Of a DNA stretch of 7,430 nt, positions 5,321 through 7,430 are shown piece after piece. Numbering within the stretch: position 1 is the first letter of the stretch; each line of letters opens with the position of its first letter. The notes beneath the pieces were generated by a model. It had not been told where the DNA came from, searched no databases, and saw nothing but the letters and a program-made list of their open reading frames with translations. The DNA is from a bacterium (GTDB taxonomy: Bacteria; Zixibacteria; MSB-5A5; GN15; FEB-12). The position numbers and the translations under genes were made by a program. The stretch is taken from assembly GCA_030668045.1 (NCBI GenBank), contig DAOUUR010000108.1, forward strand, positions 1 to 7,430, in the 5' to 3' direction.

Positions 5321-6871
5321 ATGAGAATGGAGTCCAGAGTGAACGTCAGGCACTCCCTCCTGGTGATCATCGTAGCCACCCTGTTTATGGCTGGCGCTGC
5401 CCACGCTCTTGATGCCCCCAAGTGGGTCGGAGCATTTTTTGTTAAAGGGAAGGTTGGGCTAAAATGGAAAGCGGTTGATGGAGCCGTCTCTTATAATATC
5501 TACCGCAAGGCTGGCGCAACCGATTTCGCCAGTATCGGCACTACCGAAAAGACTCAGTACTTTGACACCGACGCTGTCAAGGGCGAAAAGAATTTCTACA
5601 AAATCGCGGCTGTTGGTACCGATGGCGCCGAGACCCTCTCCTCCGAGAAGTCGGTGGCAGTCGCCGGAGTGGCGGTTGGAGAGTTCAAACCACCTGTCTG
5701 GATCGGCTTCCGTTTTGATGCCGCCAAGGTCTTCCTCAACTGGGAAAAGGTCCCCGGAGCTATCGCCTATAATGTGTATCGCTCCAGCACTCCCGGTTCG
5801 GGCTACGAAGTGGTAGGTAATCCTACCAGAACCAAATATGCCGACAGCGATGTAGAACAGGGTGCCACATACTACTATGTCCTTTCGGCTCTCAACGAAG
5901 AGTTTGACGAAACCGAGATGTCTGAAGAACGCGAGGTCAAGTGTGGTCTCAGCTCCGCCGAGTTGGCCGAACAGATGGGCCTGGTGACCAAGATTGAACT
6001 GGAGGATATCCCGTTCACGTTCCTCTTTGAAATCACTGAGAGTAATAAAAGGCTGAATCAGCCTGTCGATGTCGCGGTCAATTCGGTCGGCGATATCTAT
6101 ATCACAGATGCCCTCAACTACCAAGTTGCCTGCTATGATTCTGAAGGCAAGTTCAAGTTTGCTTTTGGCGAGCAAGCCCCCAACAAAGATGATCCCGAAG
6201 ATGGGACCTTTAACCAGGCGACGTCGCTGGCCATCGACGAGGCAAATAATATCTGGATCACCGACATGAATTCCGGCGTTGTCCAGAAATTCACAGCCGA
6301 CGGCAAATTCATTTGCCGTGCCGATATCACCCCAGGTCTGCAGGAAGGCGACAAGAAGTTTCACTCTAAGGGTGTTGCCGTTCTCAAAGATGGTCGGATA
6401 GTTCTCTCTGACCTTAAGAATGCCCGCCTATACTACTGTGATCAGAACGGCAAAGTCCTCAAGTCTCTCGGGCAGGCTGGGGGTGGCCCGGCTGAGTTCT
6501 TTCATCCAGGTATGATTGCCGTGACTAACAATAACGAAATATGCGTGGTTGACGGAATGAACTACCGCGTGCAGGTTCTGGACGCCGAAGGTACTTTTAT
6601 TCGAGAATTCGGACATATCGGTCGTAACGCCGGACAATTCGGTCGTCCGGGCGGGATTGCGATCGGCCTGGACAAGATATGGGTGACCGATGGTATGGGT
6701 CACACTCTGCAGGGATTCAATATAGAGACCGGTGAGGTGAAGTATGCCGCCAGCGCCTACCCTGACTACGAGATCAGACTGAAGGGACCGAATGGAGTTT
6801 TTGTCTATGGCGATCGGCTTTATATGGTGAATCAGATGGAAAGCAAGATACTGGTATTCAAAGTTGGATAA
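5321..6871 (+). CDS. Exported FnIII-FnIII-NHL beta-propeller protein
   Basis: This 516-residue protein has a signal peptide (1-29, cleavage after AHA). Two fibronectin-III-like domains (about 31-117 and 124-210) are clear duplicates of each other: WVGAFF...LKWKAVDGAVSYNIYR against WIGFRF...LNWEKVPGAIAYNVYR. A six-bladed NHL propeller fills about 245-516, with blade signatures PVDVAVNSVGDIYITDALN, SLAIDEANNIWITDMNS, IAVTNNNEICVVDGMNYRVQ and GGIAIGLDKIWVTDGMG. Start 5321 is chosen for AAAGGA at 5306-5311 and a normal signal-peptide length; GTG 5294, overlapping the small ORF's stop, would add nine residues. There is no heme motif or visible membrane anchor. NHL propellers and FnIII domains bind proteins or glycans outside the cytoplasm. 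Directly before a filament-like cytochrome, this one may cap, anchor or help assemble it (inference). Confidence 0.9.
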   Translation: MRMESRVNVRHSLLVIIVATLFMAGAAHALDAPKWVGAFFVKGKVGLKWKAVDGAVSYNIYRKAGATDFASIGTTEKTQYFDTDAVKGEKNFYKIAAVGTDGAETLSSEKSVAVAGVAVGEFKPPVWIGFRFDAAKVFLNWEKVPGAIAYNVYRSSTPGSGYEVVGNPTRTKYADSDVEQGATYYYVLSALNEEFDETEMSEEREVKCGLSSAELAEQMGLVTKIELEDIPFTFLFEITESNKRLNQPVDVAVNSVGDIYITDALNYQVACYDSEGKFKFAFGEQAPNKDDPEDGTFNQATSLAIDEANNIWITDMNSGVVQKFTADGKFICRADITPGLQEGDKKFHSKGVAVLKDGRIVLSDLKNARLYYCDQNGKVLKSLGQAGGGPAEFFHPGMIAVTNNNEICVVDGMNYRVQVLDAEGTFIREFGHIGRNAGQFGRPGGIAIGLDKIWVTDGMGHTLQGFNIETGEVKYAASAYPDYEIRLKGPNGVFVYGDRLYMVNQMESKILVFKVG

Positions 6872-6940
6872 TAAATGATGCAGAATCAAAACCATAAAAC
6901 TAAAACCATTAACACTAACAAAAGGAAAGGTGAGTTAGGC
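6872..6940 (+). promoter_or_regulatory. Unstructured A/C-rich leader with strong ribosome binding site
   Basis: The 69 bases between the FnIII-NHL stop and the cytochrome start are poor in T and G, contain two copies of AAAACCAT (6888-6895 and 6902-6909), and show no hairpin or promoter. AAAGGTGAG (6926-6934) lies 6 bases before ATG 6941 and is close to the full anti-Shine-Dalgarno complement. This suggests the cytochrome is translated at a high rate from the shared transcript. Confidence 0.55.
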
Positions 6941-7430
6941 ATGAAGAAACTCCTAATCCTCACAGCGGGACTTCTGGTCCTCTCTGCCCCGGTCGCGTTT
7001 GCAGGCGTCGATGGGACGCTGCACGATCTGGGTGGGGCAACGGTAACGCTCTGTGAATCGTGCCACATTCCCCATAACGCCGTTCTGGATGGTACCGGCG
7101 GTAGGTTGTGGGCACAGGACACCACCGGCGTTGGCGACCTTGGTCTGACCACGACCGCGGGTCTCTGCTACACCTGTCACAAGTCAGGTGGTGACGCCAC
7201 GACCGGTTACGAAATCTACAACTCGGCTAAGGCCAACCACTCGGTGAGTACATCTGTTAACTGCTCTGGAGGAGAAGGTGGAGGGGGCACGCCGTGCCAC
7301 GACGTTCATGACAACACCAATGGCGCTTTCATGACCGTCTCCACCACCGGCACCGACGGCGGCACATACTGCGAGCAGTGCCACGACGATACCGATGCAG
7401 GTACGCTGGGTGACCACACTACTGGCCAGA
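6941..7430 (+). CDS. Filament-like multiheme cytochrome c, 3'-truncated by window edge
   Basis: The frame starting at ATG 6941 stays open to the end of the window (163 residues, no stop). It has a textbook signal peptide (MKKLLILTAGLLVLSAPVAFA, cleavage 21/22). The mature part begins with an HDL segment, then CESCHIPHNA (38-47) and Arg-Leu-Trp (55-57). The HDL...CxxCHxPHNA...LW arrangement recalls OmcE/OmcS-type extracellular filament cytochromes. Further motifs are CYTCH (76-80), an unusual CX10CH (Cys108...Cys119-His120, followed by DVH as in CxxCHxxH motifs) and CEQCH (144-148). Four potential hemes are therefore visible and more may follow outside the window. The Gly/Thr-rich, His-sparse spacers differ from the acidic paired-CXXCH cytochromes upstream, so this is a different family. 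Assignment as a nanowire subunit is inference from local motif resemblance; the total heme number is unknown. Confidence 0.85.
   Translation, partial: MKKLLILTAGLLVLSAPVAFAGVDGTLHDLGGATVTLCESCHIPHNAVLDGTGGRLWAQDTTGVGDLGLTTTAGLCYTCHKSGGDATTGYEIYNSAKANHSVSTSVNCSGGEGGGGTPCHDVHDNTNGAFMTVSTTGTDGGTYCEQCHDDTDAGTLGDHTTGQ

Noticed and set aside
5459..6364. 301-codon open frame on the minus strand
   Set aside because: It is antisense to the FnIII-NHL gene, whose domains are unmistakable. The frame is a by-product of codon bias, with no signal or family features.
6886..7417. Several minus-strand ORFs over the last cytochrome
   Set aside because: The plus frame from 6941 has a signal peptide, a strong ribosome binding site and heme motifs, and is simply cut by the window edge before its stop.

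Overview
The window is a plus-strand block of multiheme c-type cytochrome genes and exported accessory genes from a Gram-negative bacterium, probably an anaerobe that moves electrons across or outside its envelope. No marker fixes the taxon. Every complete full-length product has an N-terminal export signal, and 32 heme-attachment motifs are visible in 7.4 kb (11 + 17 + 4, counting two non-canonical ones). The style (paired CXXCH repeats, exported TPR proteins, a LolA-like protein, an NHL propeller, moderate GC) fits environmental metal-reducing or syntrophic lineages such as Desulfobacterota/Desulfuromonadales or FCB-type candidate phyla such as Zixibacteria. That placement is inference and weak.

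Layout. (1) 2-2561 is a tightly coupled trio: the 3' part of a paired-CXXCH cytochrome cut by the left edge, a small exported TPR protein (start and stop codons share one base), and a TlpA/thioredoxin-fold protein fused to TPRs (ATGA overlap). In the last of these both active-site cysteines are serine. (2) 2562-4830 starts with an 81-bp gap holding a TATAAT box and a 7-bp perfect hairpin. A LolA-like exported protein follows and, 10 bp later, a complete 17-heme cytochrome of the same repeat family as the first one. (3) 4831-5320 is the only long gap. It carries a strong sigma70-type promoter (TTGACA-N16-TATATT with an AT-rich upstream element), a leader with a hairpin that could mask a Shine-Dalgarno site, and a 59-codon ORF with its own good ribosome binding site. 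(4) 5321-7430 encodes an exported protein with two fibronectin-III-like domains and a six-bladed NHL propeller. After a 69-bp unstructured leader with a near-ideal ribosome binding site comes a third cytochrome, cut by the right edge. Its CxxCHxPHNA...LW signature recalls the OmcE/OmcS-type filament cytochromes.

Working model (inference): the two paired-CXXCH cytochromes form periplasmic or surface electron wires, the TPR, Cys-less thioredoxin-fold and LolA-like proteins help fold, escort or export them, and the FnIII-NHL protein serves the filament-like cytochrome made from the strong promoter. The most unusual details are a CX10CH heme-like motif in the third cytochrome, the Cys-less thioredoxin fold inside a cytochrome locus, and the small ORF with a possibly masked ribosome binding site at the head of the third operon.
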